The position numbers were made by a program, and so were the translations under genes. Below the pieces are notes generated by a model that had not been told where the DNA came from, did no database searches, and was given only the letters and a program-made list of their open reading frames with translations. From Kribbella monticola (GTDB lineage: Bacteria; Actinomycetota; Actinomycetes; Propionibacteriales; Kribbellaceae), in NCBI RefSeq assembly GCF_003261635.1, contig NZ_QFXK01000026.1, positions 1 to 64,000 of the forward strand: DNA of 64,000 bases. The letters are read 5' to 3'. Below are positions 34,288 through 43,153 of the stretch, piece after piece (the first letter of the stretch is position 1; every line of letters begins with the position of its first letter).

Positions 34288-34947
34288 TCAGGAACGCTGA
34301 CGGACGAGGCGCAACGCAGTACGGCGTACGTCGGGCGCGAGGTCGTCGCCCGAGTCGAGCAGCCTTCGCGCGTGCTCCGGATTCCGCCGTCCCACCCAGT
34401 TCGCGACGGTGACCCCGTGGATGGGGCGGTGTTCGATGGTCACGGGATCTCCGGCAGCCACGGCTCCGGTGACCAGGACAGCGAGATAGGCGCCGACCCG
34501 CCGGCTCCGGGAGAACTCCTTGTGGAACGCGGGCACTCCCATCCGGAGCGACAGGTTGTCGCACGGCGAACGCGGCATCCGTACCTCCACCACGACGTCC
34601 GCACCGAGCCGCCATCGCTCCCCCAGGAACGCATGCGTGCAGTCGATGCCCTCGGTAGTCAGGTTCTCACCGAACAAACCAGGGCTGATATCCCTGTCCA
34701 GCCTCTTCGCCCACCAGGCAGCGTCTTCCGTCGCGTAGGCATAGAGGGCCTTGTCGGGTCCGGCGTGGTATCGACGGTCGCATTGGGTGTCGCCGGAGAG
34801 CCCGAGTGTCCCCACCTCGATTCGTCCGGCCGCCGGCCGTTTGTCGATAGCGGTGTGCCGGCCGGCGCCCGGACGAATCTCGTGAACGATATTGACGGCG
34901 ATCAGCCGCCCCTGGTCACCTTTCCCCATGTCTCCAGGGTGCACCAT
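34288..34947 (-). CDS. MOSC-domain protein (YiiM-like)
   Basis: This 219-residue MOSC protein contains GLSGDTQCDRRYHAGPDKALYAYATED, the usual opening; FGENLTTEGID; and RMPRSPCDNLS, which holds the conserved Cys, thought to carry sulfur in this superfamily and in YiiM to bind the molybdenum cofactor. A 6-hydroxylaminopurine-resistance role is known for E. coli YiiM; by analogy it could reduce N-hydroxylated compounds. ATG at 34947 is preferred since GGGGA lies seven bases upstream. It is convergent with the VKOR gene. Confidence 0.85.
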   Translation of the reverse strand: MVHPGDMGKGDQGRLIAVNIVHEIRPGAGRHTAIDKRPAAGRIEVGTLGLSGDTQCDRRYHAGPDKALYAYATEDAAWWAKRLDRDISPGLFGENLTTEGIDCTHAFLGERWRLGADVVVEVRMPRSPCDNLSLRMGVPAFHKEFSRSRRVGAYLAVLVTGAVAAGDPVTIEHRPIHGVTVANWVGRRNPEHARRLLDSGDDLAPDVRRTALRLVRQRS

Positions 34948-35000
34948 CGCGCTGTCCCCGGACTTGATCGATCTTGCTGATCAGGAAAGCCTGATCGGCG

Positions 35001-36338
35001 TCAGGGGCGGACGTTGTGGTTGCGGGTGAAGAGGTTGGTTGGGTCGTACTGGTGTTTGACGGTGACTAGGCGTTCGTAGGTCGCGGGCGGGTAGACCGCG
35101 GCGGTGTCCTCCTCGGCGGCTGAGCTCAGGAAGTTCGCGTAGGCACCGGTGGCGTGCGAAGCGAGTCTGCTCCAGATCCCTTCCAGGCCGGGGCGGGCGG
35201 CAGCGATCGCCGGGGGCGGCCCGATCAAGGTGGTCGCGAACATCAATTCTGCTTGGCGATGCGCGTACGCCGTAGCGTCGTCGGCGACCCGGGCCACCGC
35301 TCCCCCGACACTGCGTACGGCGATGATCGGCGAGCGCTCGGACGCGCCGGTCTCGGCGAGGATTCGTAGTACGTCCGGGACGGAGTCCTTGTTGGCGAAG
35401 GCGCTGCGGGTGACGACCTCGATACCGGGCGGCGGGGCCATGCCCTCCTCGAGGGTGTCCGCCACCGGCTTGAGCGCGACGTCGTCCGCGATCACCGTGC
35501 CGAGGCGGCGGATCGGGTCGAGCGCCTGGGCCGCGAGTTCCGGGTCGTCACCGTCGAAGACGACCAGGATCTCGACCGGCGCGTTCGGTCCGCCGGTGAA
35601 GGGGTTGGCGAAGGTCACGGTCGAGGTGAGGTCTTCGGTCGCGGTGCGCAGATAGTCGGCCCAGCCCTGGAGGACCGTGGCCAACTCCGTTGCAGGGAAG
35701 GCGATCTTGCCGTGGAAGACGTCCGTCGTCGGATGCGCCACGAGCTCGAAAGCGGTGACGATCCCGAAGTTCCCACCGCCTCCACGCAGGGCCCAGAACA
35801 GGTCCGCGTTCTCGTCCTCGCTCGCCCGCAGGACCGATCCGTCGGCGGTCACCACCTCAGCCGCGACCAGATTGTCCAGGGTCAAACCGTACTTCCTCAC
35901 CTTCCACCCGATCCCACCACTCAACGTCAGCCCGCCGACGCCGACGCTCTTCGTATCGCCCGAGGAGATCGACAGGCCGTCAGCGCTCAGCACGCTCGCC
36001 ACGTGCCCCCACGTGGCGCCGCCCCCGATCCGTACGACGTGGCGCTCCTTGTCGACGACCTCCACACTCGCCAGCCGGCCGAGGTCGATCACCACGCCAT
36101 CGTCGTTCGTACCGAAGCCCGCGAAGGCGTGACCGCCGCCGCGTACCGACAGCACGAGTCCGGAGTCGGCCGCGAACCGAACACCTGCCTGTACGTCGGC
36201 GACGCTCGCGGGCCGCAGCACAACGGCCGGGCTACCCGACGCGAGCACCGAGCGCCTGGCTGTTTCGTACTCCGCCGCGCCCGGCTCGATGATGTCCCCG
36301 TCGAAGCCGCGACGGAGGGTTTCCAGCGATGAGCTCAT
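35001..36338 (-). CDS. FAD-binding oxidase with BBE domain
   Basis: This flavoprotein oxidase is of the PCMH/berberine-bridge type, 445 residues. The FAD domain shows VLSVRGGGHAFAGFGTNDDG (His for covalent 8-alpha flavin linkage) and GLTLSGGIGWKVRKYGLTLDNLVAAEVVTADG. A substrate domain and the C-terminal BBE motif YDPTNLFTRNHNVRP follow. The second covalent Cys of bicovalent members is not seen at the usual place (SGGIGW where others have G-x-C). There is no signal peptide, so it is probably cytosolic. The substrate is unknown. It is divergent from the permease gene. Confidence 0.88.
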   Translation of the reverse strand: MSSSLETLRRGFDGDIIEPGAAEYETARRSVLASGSPAVVLRPASVADVQAGVRFAADSGLVLSVRGGGHAFAGFGTNDDGVVIDLGRLASVEVVDKERHVVRIGGGATWGHVASVLSADGLSISSGDTKSVGVGGLTLSGGIGWKVRKYGLTLDNLVAAEVVTADGSVLRASEDENADLFWALRGGGGNFGIVTAFELVAHPTTDVFHGKIAFPATELATVLQGWADYLRTATEDLTSTVTFANPFTGGPNAPVEILVVFDGDDPELAAQALDPIRRLGTVIADDVALKPVADTLEEGMAPPPGIEVVTRSAFANKDSVPDVLRILAETGASERSPIIAVRSVGGAVARVADDATAYAHRQAELMFATTLIGPPPAIAAARPGLEGIWSRLASHATGAYANFLSSAAEEDTAAVYPPATYERLVTVKHQYDPTNLFTRNHNVRP

Positions 36339-36481
36339 GACATTCCTTCCACACGATCCTGAATGCCTACCCGACGACGCAGCCCGCCCTTTTGTGACGT
36401 CGGCCGATGTGAACCAGGACACGCAGTCCGCGGCTATCAGGGGGTGGGCGGTGTCCAGTGTGGACCGGAGGGTCGGGCATC

Positions 36482-36499
36482 CTTTGTCGCGTGACAAAG
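36482..36499. promoter_or_regulatory. Palindrome overlapping the permease start codon
   Basis: CTTTGTC-GCGT-GACAAAG is a perfect 7-bp-arm inverted repeat that contains the GTG start at 36491. It could be an operator or an mRNA hairpin hiding the start. Confidence 0.45.
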
Positions 36500-38470
36500 T
36501 CTGATGAGCTCGTTGTGCCCGCCACGATCGACGGACCGGGCAAGGACTCGGCGACCCGACACGGTGTTGCCGGATGGTTGCTCCGTCACCGCGTCCAGCC
36601 GGTGGGGCCGGAGGCCGGTGAGGACCACGCCGCGCCGCAGGCGTGGTGGAAGGTGATGTGCCTGACCGGCGTGGACTACTTCTCGACCTTGTCCTACCTG
36701 CCCGGCATCGCCGCCCTCGCCGCCGGAGCACTGTCACCGCTGGCCACCCTGCTGATCGTCGCGCTGACCCTCCTCGGCATGTTGCCGATGTACCGCCGGG
36801 TCGCCAAGGAAAGCCCGCACGGCCAGGGGTCGATCGCGATGCTGGAGAACCTGCTGCCGTTCTGGCGCGGCAAGATCTTCGTCCTCGTGCTGCTCGGGTT
36901 CGTCGCGACCTCGTGGATCATCACGATCACGCTCTCCTCGGCCGACGCGACCGTGCACCTGATCGAGAACCCCTACAGCCCCGGTTTCCTGCACGGCCAG
37001 GAGGTCGCGGTCACGGTGGTCCTGCTGCTGGTCCTCGGTGGCGTGTTCCTGCTCGGCTTCAGCGAGGCCGTCGGCGTCGCGATCCCGCTGGTCGGGATCT
37101 TCCTCGTCCTCAACGCCGCGATCGTGGTCGTCGGCCTGTACGACGTGGCCACCACCGGCGGCGCGTTCTCGCACTGGGTCGACGCTCTCACCGAGGGCCG
37201 GAACGGCTTCGGTGGTGTCATCGGCCCGGCCGTCGTGGCGTTCCCCCTTCTCGTGCTGGGGCTTTCCGGGTTCGAGACCGGCGTCAGCATGATGCCGCTG
37301 GTCGCCGCCGACGGCGAGTCTGCCGAGGAGCGGCTGGCCATCCGGGTCCGCAACACCAGGAAGCTGCTCACCGTCGCCGCCGTGATCATGAGCGTCTACC
37401 TCATCGCGACGAGCTTCATCACCACCGTGCTCATCCCGGCAAAGGAGTTCGAGCCTGGCGGCGCCGCGAGCGGTCGCGCGCTGGCGTACCTGGCACACCA
37501 GAAGCTCGGCGAAGGTTTCGGCACGGTCTACGACCTGAGCAGCGTTCTGATCCTGTGGTTCGCCGGCGCCTCGGCGATGGCGGGTCTGATCAACATCGTC
37601 CCGCGCTACCTCCCGGCGTACGGGATGGCGCCGGAGTGGGGGCGCGCGGTCCGCCCGGTGGTGCTGGTCTACACCGCCATCAGTGTCGCCATCACCATCG
37701 CCTTCGGTGCCGATGTCGACGCCCAGGCGGGCGCCTACGCCACCGGGATCCTGGTGATGATGGTGTCCGGTGCCGTCGCCGTCACCGTCTCGGCCGGACG
37801 TCGGCGGCAGCGGCGCCAGACGATCGCGTTCAGCGTGCTCACCCTCGTCCTGCTGTACGCGCTGGTCGAGAACATCCGCGAGAAACCGGACGGCATCGCG
37901 ATCTCCGGTCTCTTCATCGCCGGCATCATCGTCGTCTCGCTGATCTCCCGGGTCTCCCGTACGACGGAACTCAGGGCCGACCGGATCGAGTTCGACGAGG
38001 CCGCCCGCCGCTTCCTGACCGACTCGATCCGCGCCGACGGCATCCTCAACCTGATCGCCAACCAGCGCCAGGCCGGTGACGAGGCCGAGTACGCCGCGAA
38101 GGAGGCCGACGTCCGCGCGACGGACCCGGTACCGCGGCGGACGGACATCCTGTTCCTCGAGATCGATGTCGTCGACCCGTCCACCTTCTCCGACGTCCTC
38201 CGCGTGCACGGCGTCGAGATCGAAGGCCATCGCGTACTACGGGCCGACAGCCCCGCCGTGCCCAACGCGATCGCCGCGATCCTGCTCGCGCTACGCGACA
38301 GCACCGGCGTGCTGCCGCACTGCCACTTCGAGTGGTCCGAGGGGAACCCCCTCCATCACCTGCTGCGCTATCTCATCCTGGGTCGCGGCGACACCGCTCC
38401 CGTCGTACGGGAGATCATTCGCCAGCACGAGCCGGACCCCGCGCAGCGGCCTGGGATCCACGTCGGCTGA
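36491..38470 (+). CDS. APC-superfamily permease with C-terminal cytosolic domain
   Basis: This 659-residue amino acid/polyamine-type permease has about 12 membrane segments (60-505). Helix 1 includes [28 protein letters not shown], helix 6 is in the [19 protein letters not shown] region, and a soluble tail of some 150 residues ends it. That tail has [33 protein letters not shown], an alpha/beta pattern of regulatory type. The substrate is unknown; similar proteins are often annotated as amino acid transporters. GTG at 36491 starts at a conserved hydrophilic tail; no ribosome site is visible, and the start lies in a palindrome. Confidence 0.85.
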   Translation: MTKSDELVVPATIDGPGKDSATRHGVAGWLLRHRVQPVGPEAGEDHAAPQAWWKVMCLTGVDYFSTLSYLPGIAALAAGALSPLATLLIVALTLLGMLPMYRRVAKESPHGQGSIAMLENLLPFWRGKIFVLVLLGFVATSWIITITLSSADATVHLIENPYSPGFLHGQEVAVTVVLLLVLGGVFLLGFSEAVGVAIPLVGIFLVLNAAIVVVGLYDVATTGGAFSHWVDALTEGRNGFGGVIGPAVVAFPLLVLGLSGFETGVSMMPLVAADGESAEERLAIRVRNTRKLLTVAAVIMSVYLIATSFITTVLIPAKEFEPGGAASGRALAYLAHQKLGEGFGTVYDLSSVLILWFAGASAMAGLINIVPRYLPAYGMAPEWGRAVRPVVLVYTAISVAITIAFGADVDAQAGAYATGILVMMVSGAVAVTVSAGRRRQRRQTIAFSVLTLVLLYALVENIREKPDGIAISGLFIAGIIVVSLISRVSRTTELRADRIEFDEAARRFLTDSIRADGILNLIANQRQAGDEAEYAAKEADVRATDPVPRRTDILFLEIDVVDPSTFSDVLRVHGVEIEGHRVLRADSPAVPNAIAAILLALRDSTGVLPHCHFEWSEGNPLHHLLRYLILGRGDTAPVVREIIRQHEPDPAQRPGIHVG

Positions 38471-38518
38471 CCGCTCGGCGACGGCTGATCTGATCGGCCC
38501 AAACTTATGCAAATTTTA

Positions 38519-38569
38519 CTCATCCGGCAGCGGCGTGCCTGAATGGAGGCTCAGCGCTAGCCGGATGAG
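38519..38569 (+). promoter_or_regulatory. Inverted repeat covering the ribosome site of the cytochrome b gene
   Basis: CTCATCCGGC (38519-38528) pairs perfectly with GCCGGATGAG (38560-38569); AGCG and CGCT inside can extend the stem. The right arm includes most of the GATGAGG ribosome site before ATG 38579, so folding would hide it. An AT-rich stretch (38500-38520) just before may be the promoter. Confidence 0.45.
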
Positions 38570-38578
38570 GTGACCACG

Positions 38579-40219
38579 ATGGCTGATCGAGAACTGCCCC
38601 CCGCAGTACGGTGGGCCGACGACCGTCTCGGCATCGGCAAGATCGGAAAGAAGAACCTGCGGAAGGTCTTCCCCGACCACTGGTCGTTCATGCTCGGTGA
38701 GATCGCGCTCTACAGCTTCATCATCCTGATCCTGACCGGCATCTTTCTCACCCTGTGGTTCAAGCCGTCGATGGGCGAGGTCGAGTACCAGGGCTCGTAC
38801 AGCCTGCTCAAGGGCCTGCACATGTCCGAGGCGTACGAGTCCACGCTGCGGATCTCCTTCGATATCCGCGGTGGTCTGCTGATGCGGCAGATCCACCACT
38901 GGGCCGCGGTGCTGTTCGTCGCGGCAATGAGCGTTCACCTGCTGCGCATCTTCTTCACCGGAGCCTTCCGTAAGCCGCGCGAGCTCAACTGGCTGATCGG
39001 GATCGTGATGCTGTTCCTCGGCATCATCGAGGGGTTCATCGGCTACGGCCTGCCCGACGATCTGCTCTCCGGCACCGGGCTGCGGATCACCGAAGGGCTC
39101 GTCCTCGCCGCACCCGTCGTCGGCACGTACATGTCGTTCTTCATCTTCGGCGGCGAGTTCCCGGGCGACGAGTTCGTATCACGCTTCTACACCGTGCACG
39201 TGTTGCTGATCCCCGGCATCCTGCTCGGACTCATCACCGTCCATCTGATCCTGGTGATCTACCACAAACACACCCAGTTCCCCGGGCCTGGGCGGACCGA
39301 GAAGAACGTGGTCGGCTACCCGCTGATGCCGGTGTACGTCGCGAAGGCCGGCGGCTTCTTCTTCGTCGTCTTCGGCGTGCTGGCCTTGATGGGCGCGCTG
39401 CTGCAGATCAACCCGGTGTGGCTCTACGGTCCGTACAACCCCGCCGAGGTCACCGCGGGCTCCCAGCCCGACTGGTACATGGCGTGGCTCGACGGCGCGG
39501 TTCGCCTCATGCCCGGTGTCGAGTCCCACTTCCTAGGCGTGACGATCAGCTGGAACGTCGTCGTACCGGCTTTGCTGATGCCGCCGTTGTTCATCGGGTT
39601 CGTCGCGCTGTACCCGTTCCTCGAACAGTTCGTCACCGGCGACAAGCGCGAGCACCATCTGCTCGACCGGCCGCGCGACGTCCCGACCCGGACCGGGATC
39701 GGCGTCGCGATCATCACCTTCTACGGCGTGCTGTGGCTGAACAGCGGCAACGACCTGGTCGCGACCAACTTCCACCTGTCGATCAACGCGATCACCTGGG
39801 TCTGCCGGGTGCTGATCATCGCCGGCCCGGTGATCGCGTTCTGGATCACCCGCCGGATCGCGATCTCGCTGCAACGCGCCGACCTCGAGCGGCTGCTGCA
39901 CGGCCTGGAGACGGGCGTGATCGTTCGCCTGCCGAGCGGCGAGTACGTCGAGAGGCACGCGCCGATCTCGAAGTACGAGGCATACACGCTCACCGCGCGA
40001 GAGCGTCGTACGCCGATCGAACTCACGCCGGCCACCGACAGCAACGGCGTACCGGCACCGCGCCGCCGCCGGGAGCGGATCAGGGCATGGCTCTCGGCCT
40101 TCTACTACTCGGACGACATCCAGAAGCCCACCAGCACCGAACTCGAGACCGCGAGCCGGCACAGCGAACCGGCCGGCCGATTGGGCCCGGGTACTGGAGG
40201 TCCTGACTCGTCGGCGTGA
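38579..40219 (+). CDS. qcrB: Cytochrome b subunit of the bcc complex
   Basis: This diheme cytochrome b of the actinobacterial menaquinol:cytochrome c reductase has 546 residues and about nine membrane segments. Heme ligands occur as pairs: HHWAAVLFVAAMSVHLLR, then RFYTVHVLLIPGILLGLITVHLI. The Qo motif appears as YNPAEVTAGSQPDWYMAWLDGA (the PDWY signature). The C-terminal extension (about 420-546), Arg-rich and soluble, is typical of actinobacteria. As with ctaD, the usual qcrA and qcrC genes are absent here, so this may be a second copy. ATG 38579 follows GATGAGG by eight bases. Confidence 0.93.
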   Translation: MADRELPPAVRWADDRLGIGKIGKKNLRKVFPDHWSFMLGEIALYSFIILILTGIFLTLWFKPSMGEVEYQGSYSLLKGLHMSEAYESTLRISFDIRGGLLMRQIHHWAAVLFVAAMSVHLLRIFFTGAFRKPRELNWLIGIVMLFLGIIEGFIGYGLPDDLLSGTGLRITEGLVLAAPVVGTYMSFFIFGGEFPGDEFVSRFYTVHVLLIPGILLGLITVHLILVIYHKHTQFPGPGRTEKNVVGYPLMPVYVAKAGGFFFVVFGVLALMGALLQINPVWLYGPYNPAEVTAGSQPDWYMAWLDGAVRLMPGVESHFLGVTISWNVVVPALLMPPLFIGFVALYPFLEQFVTGDKREHHLLDRPRDVPTRTGIGVAIITFYGVLWLNSGNDLVATNFHLSINAITWVCRVLIIAGPVIAFWITRRIAISLQRADLERLLHGLETGVIVRLPSGEYVERHAPISKYEAYTLTARERRTPIELTPATDSNGVPAPRRRRERIRAWLSAFYYSDDIQKPTSTELETASRHSEPAGRLGPGTGGPDSSA

Positions 40220-40261
40220 TCCGCAGGCCGGCATCGACAGGAAAGCGGAGGGCAGACCGCA

Positions 40262-41815
40262 ATGGCCGACGCAGTCGTCATCGGTGCCGGCCCGAACGGT
40301 CTCGTCGCGGCGAACCAGCTGATCGACGCCGGCTGGGAGGTGGTCCTCCTCGAAGCCAACGACGCCATCGGCGGTGCCGTGCGCAGCTCGCGGGAGGTCG
40401 CGGACTCGTACGTGCACGACACCTTCAGCTCGTTCTATCCGCTGGCCGCGGTCTCCCCCACGATCCGGGCGCTCGACCTCGGGAGCTACGGACTCGAGTG
40501 GTCCAACCCGCCCGCGCCCGTCGGCAACCCGTTGCTCGGTAGCGGTTGGGCCCTCGTGCATCCCGATCCGTCGGATACAGCTGCCGCGCTCGATGCGATG
40601 ACTCCTGGCGACGGCCAGGCATGGATGGACCTGTACGCCGACTGGGAGCGCGTCGGCCCGGCCATCATCCAGGCGCTGCTGACCCCGTTTCCGCCGGTGC
40701 GCGCCGGTGTCGATCTGCTGCGCCACATCCTCGGCGGCCGGGCTTTGAAACGCCTGCAGTTGCTCTTGGCACCTGTTCGGACGGTCGTCGACGGCCGATT
40801 CCGTGGTGACGCGGCCAAGTTGCTGCTGGCAACCAATTCGCAGCACGCCGACATTCCCCCGACCGGCTGGGGATCCGGGCTGATGGGCTGGCTGCTGGTG
40901 ATGATCGCGCAGCAGTACGGCTATCCGGTACCTCGCGGCGGCGCGGGCCGGCTGAGCCAAGCGCTGGCCGACCGCTTCACCGCCCGAGGCGGTTCGGTCG
41001 TCTGTGGCGCCAGGGCGGATCGCATCGTCATCCGCGACGGCCGGGCGACCGCGGTACAGACGGCCGACGGCACCGAGTACGCCGCGAAGCACGCCGTGCT
41101 CGCGGATGTTTCGGCGCCGGCGTTGTACGGCGAGCTCATTCCGCCGGAGCAGCTGCCGCGGCGGGCGAAAGAACGGCTCCGGTTCTTCCAGTGGGATCCC
41201 GGGACGGTCAAGGTCGACTGGGCCCTGGACACGCCGATTCCGTGGCGCGACAAGCCGGACCTGGCGCCGGGCACGGTGCACATCGCGGACTCCGTCGACG
41301 AACTCCGCAAGTGCGCCGCTCAGATCGCGGCCGGGACGGTGCCCGACAGCCCCTTCCTGCTGATGGGCCAGATGACGACTGCAGATCCGACCCGCTCGCC
41401 TGCCGGCACCGAGTCGGGCTGGGCCTACACGCACGTCCCGCAGCACATCCGCGACGACGCGGGCGGCAGCATCGCCGGCAAGTGGGACGAGGCCGAGGCG
41501 GAACAGATCGCGGCACGCATCGAGGCGCGGATCGAGCACTATGCGCCTGGTTTCACCAGCCACATCACCGCGCGCCGCGTCCTGACGCCGCCGGAGCTCC
41601 AGCGGCGCGACGCCAACCTGGTCGGCGGCGCGGTCAACGGGGGAACTTCGGCGCTGAGCCAGGAACTCGTTCTCCGGCCGATGCCGGGGCTGGGTCGCGC
41701 GGAGACCGTGATCAAGTCGCTCTACCTCGCGTCCGCCTCGGCCCATCCCGGCGGCGGCGTCCACGGTGCCTGCGGTTCGAACGCGGCCCGCGCAGCGCTG
41801 TTCCACGCCCGCTGA
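40262..41815 (+). CDS. Phytoene-desaturase-like FAD oxidoreductase
   Basis: This 517-residue NAD(P)/FAD amine-oxidase-fold protein of the carotenoid desaturase group has the dinucleotide motif VVIGAGPNGLVAANQL at the N-terminus and LLEANDAIGGAVRS. The second conserved block is GYPVPRGGAGRLSQALADRF, and the C-terminal FAD contact is YLASASAHPGGGVHGACGSNAARAAL. Related bacterial proteins are of unknown substrate and are not necessarily carotenoid enzymes. GGAGG lies about ten bases before the ATG. It is the second gene after qcrB with a 42-bp gap, and it is convergent with a SRPBCC gene. Confidence 0.87.
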   Translation: MADAVVIGAGPNGLVAANQLIDAGWEVVLLEANDAIGGAVRSSREVADSYVHDTFSSFYPLAAVSPTIRALDLGSYGLEWSNPPAPVGNPLLGSGWALVHPDPSDTAAALDAMTPGDGQAWMDLYADWERVGPAIIQALLTPFPPVRAGVDLLRHILGGRALKRLQLLLAPVRTVVDGRFRGDAAKLLLATNSQHADIPPTGWGSGLMGWLLVMIAQQYGYPVPRGGAGRLSQALADRFTARGGSVVCGARADRIVIRDGRATAVQTADGTEYAAKHAVLADVSAPALYGELIPPEQLPRRAKERLRFFQWDPGTVKVDWALDTPIPWRDKPDLAPGTVHIADSVDELRKCAAQIAAGTVPDSPFLLMGQMTTADPTRSPAGTESGWAYTHVPQHIRDDAGGSIAGKWDEAEAEQIAARIEARIEHYAPGFTSHITARRVLTPPELQRRDANLVGGAVNGGTSALSQELVLRPMPGLGRAETVIKSLYLASASAHPGGGVHGACGSNAARAALFHAR

Positions 41816-41909
41816 GGCGGCAGTTGGCCACCTGCGCTCACGCGGTACTGGACTACACTCGCTCACGCAGCAGTGGACCAGCTCCGCTCATGCGGCAGTG
41901 GATTGCCGC
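41810..41909. repeat. Four tandem 25-bp repeats at the 3' end of the oxidoreductase gene
   Basis: Units start at 41810, 41835, 41860 and 41885, each beginning CGCTSA (CGCTGAGGCGGCAGT, CGCTCACGCGGTACT, CGCTCACGCAGCAGT, CGCTCATGCGGCAGT). The first unit contains the gene's stop codon. The array fills the gap between two convergent genes. Confidence 0.75.
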
Positions 41910-41919
41910 GGCGAGTGGA

Positions 41920-42396
41920 TTACATCATCGAGCCGTCTTCACCTGGTTGGGTCGCGTGCAGTCCTGCCCTGGACTCCGCGAGATAGGCGAGCCGCCGGAG
42001 CGTCTCGGTGTTGCGCCAGTGCAGGATCGGGTCGAGCAACCGATCCGGTAGCAGGTTGGTGGGGCCTTGGATCGGGTGCTCGCGCATCGTCACCACGCAC
42101 CCCTCCGGCCGCGGGCTGGCCGTGATCTCGACCCGCCCGGCACCGGCCGGCCAGACCCGTACCTTGATCACCAACCGCCGGTTCGGCTCGTACTCCTCCA
42201 CCGTGGTCACGTCGTTCAGCAACAGCGGCCAAGATCCCACCGAGTGATGAATGCTGGTCCCCGGCTGCGGGAAGCCCTTGTCGACGGACCGGATCCGCGC
42301 CGCGCCGACCACCCACGCGGCGTACCCCCAGCCGTCGGCCAGTACTGCGAACACGTCCTCCGGCGATGCCCGAACCACCCATTCGTTTTCACTCAT
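41920..42396 (-). CDS. SRPBCC (START-like) domain protein
   Basis: This 158-residue protein has a polyketide-cyclase/START-type fold: the N-terminal VVRASPEDVFAVLADGWGYAAWV, a central strand-rich VEEYEPNRRLVIKVRVWPAGAGRVEI, and a long C-terminal helix LLDPILHWRNTETLRRLAYLAE. Such proteins bind hydrophobic ligands. It lies tail-to-tail with the FAD oxidoreductase gene, a neighbourhood I recall for this pair in other actinobacteria. ATG at 42396 is preceded by TACAGG with six-base spacing. Confidence 0.85.
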   Translation of the reverse strand: MSENEWVVRASPEDVFAVLADGWGYAAWVVGAARIRSVDKGFPQPGTSIHHSVGSWPLLLNDVTTVEEYEPNRRLVIKVRVWPAGAGRVEITASPRPEGCVVTMREHPIQGPTNLLPDRLLDPILHWRNTETLRRLAYLAESRAGLHATQPGEDGSMM

Positions 42397-42424
42397 GGGC
42401 GCCCTGTACCCACCACCAATCCGG

Positions 42425-43021
42425 TCAGGCCGGCTCGACCGTGCGGGTCACGACCCAACGATGCGGGGAGATCGGCCGCGTGCGGGTGAACCCGTGCTTC
42501 TCGAAGGCAGCCATCGGCCCGGTGTGCAGGAACGATCCCGACACCTTGCGGTCGTCGGTCTCCTCCGGATAGCCCTCGACCGTACCGCCACCCAGGCGCG
42601 CGATCTCGGCCAGCGCTCCCCCGAGCGCAGCGTCCGCCACTCCGCGGCCACGTAACCCCTTGCCGGTAAAGAAGCAGGTGATCCGCCAGTCTGGCAGGGC
42701 GACGAGGCCCTTCTCGTACAGGCGGCGGCTCTTCACCTCCGGCAACTCCTCCGGGCTGCCGAACTGACACCAGCCCAGACACTCGTCGCCGGCGAACACG
42801 AGGGCGTTGTGCGTCCGGCCCTCCTGCACGCGCTGTTCCTTCTCGCTCCGATTCTCCGCCGCCGTACGTCCCTTGCCGAGCTTCACGTGGAAGCCCATGC
42901 ACCAGCACCCGCCCCAGACGCCGTTGTTCGCCTCTACCAGCCGCGCGAACGCCGGCCACGTCTCGTCCGTCAACAGCCGAACGGAGAGCTCCGTCTCCCC
43001 TGCTCCACCCATGAACACCAT
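42425..43021 (-). CDS. GNAT-family N-acetyltransferase
   Basis: This putative acetyl-CoA-dependent acetyltransferase of 198 residues has the beta-4/alpha-3 motif ITCFFTGKGLRGRGVADAALGGALAEIARLGG (R/Q-x-x-G-x-G/A). It follows the N-terminal VRLLTDETWPAFARLVEANNGVWGGCWCMGFH, which includes a Cys/Trp-rich stretch typical of one GNAT subgroup. The C-terminal GSFLHTGPMAAFEKHGFTRT fits the terminal strand. ATG at 43012 is an alternative start. The acceptor is unknown. Confidence 0.82.
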   Translation of the reverse strand: MVFMGGAGETELSVRLLTDETWPAFARLVEANNGVWGGCWCMGFHVKLGKGRTAAENRSEKEQRVQEGRTHNALVFAGDECLGWCQFGSPEELPEVKSRRLYEKGLVALPDWRITCFFTGKGLRGRGVADAALGGALAEIARLGGGTVEGYPEETDDRKVSGSFLHTGPMAAFEKHGFTRTRPISPHRWVVTRTVEPA

Positions 43022-43153
43022 GTCAGCATGCTTCCGCCGATCTGTCCCCCACCGAATCGCCCGCAGCCTCCGCAGCAGGCCTCAGGGCTCGCCGGATCCT
43101 GGCCCGGAGCGCAGAATGAGGTGGGGTGTTCGAGCGTGCGCCGAGGGGGAGCA

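Noticed and set aside
39533..41866. 777-codon open frame on the minus strand across qcrB and the FAD oxidoreductase gene
   Set aside because: It is antisense to two genes with full family motifs, its translation is Arg/Gly/Asp-rich with no recognisable domain, and long antisense frames are normal in GC-rich codon usage.
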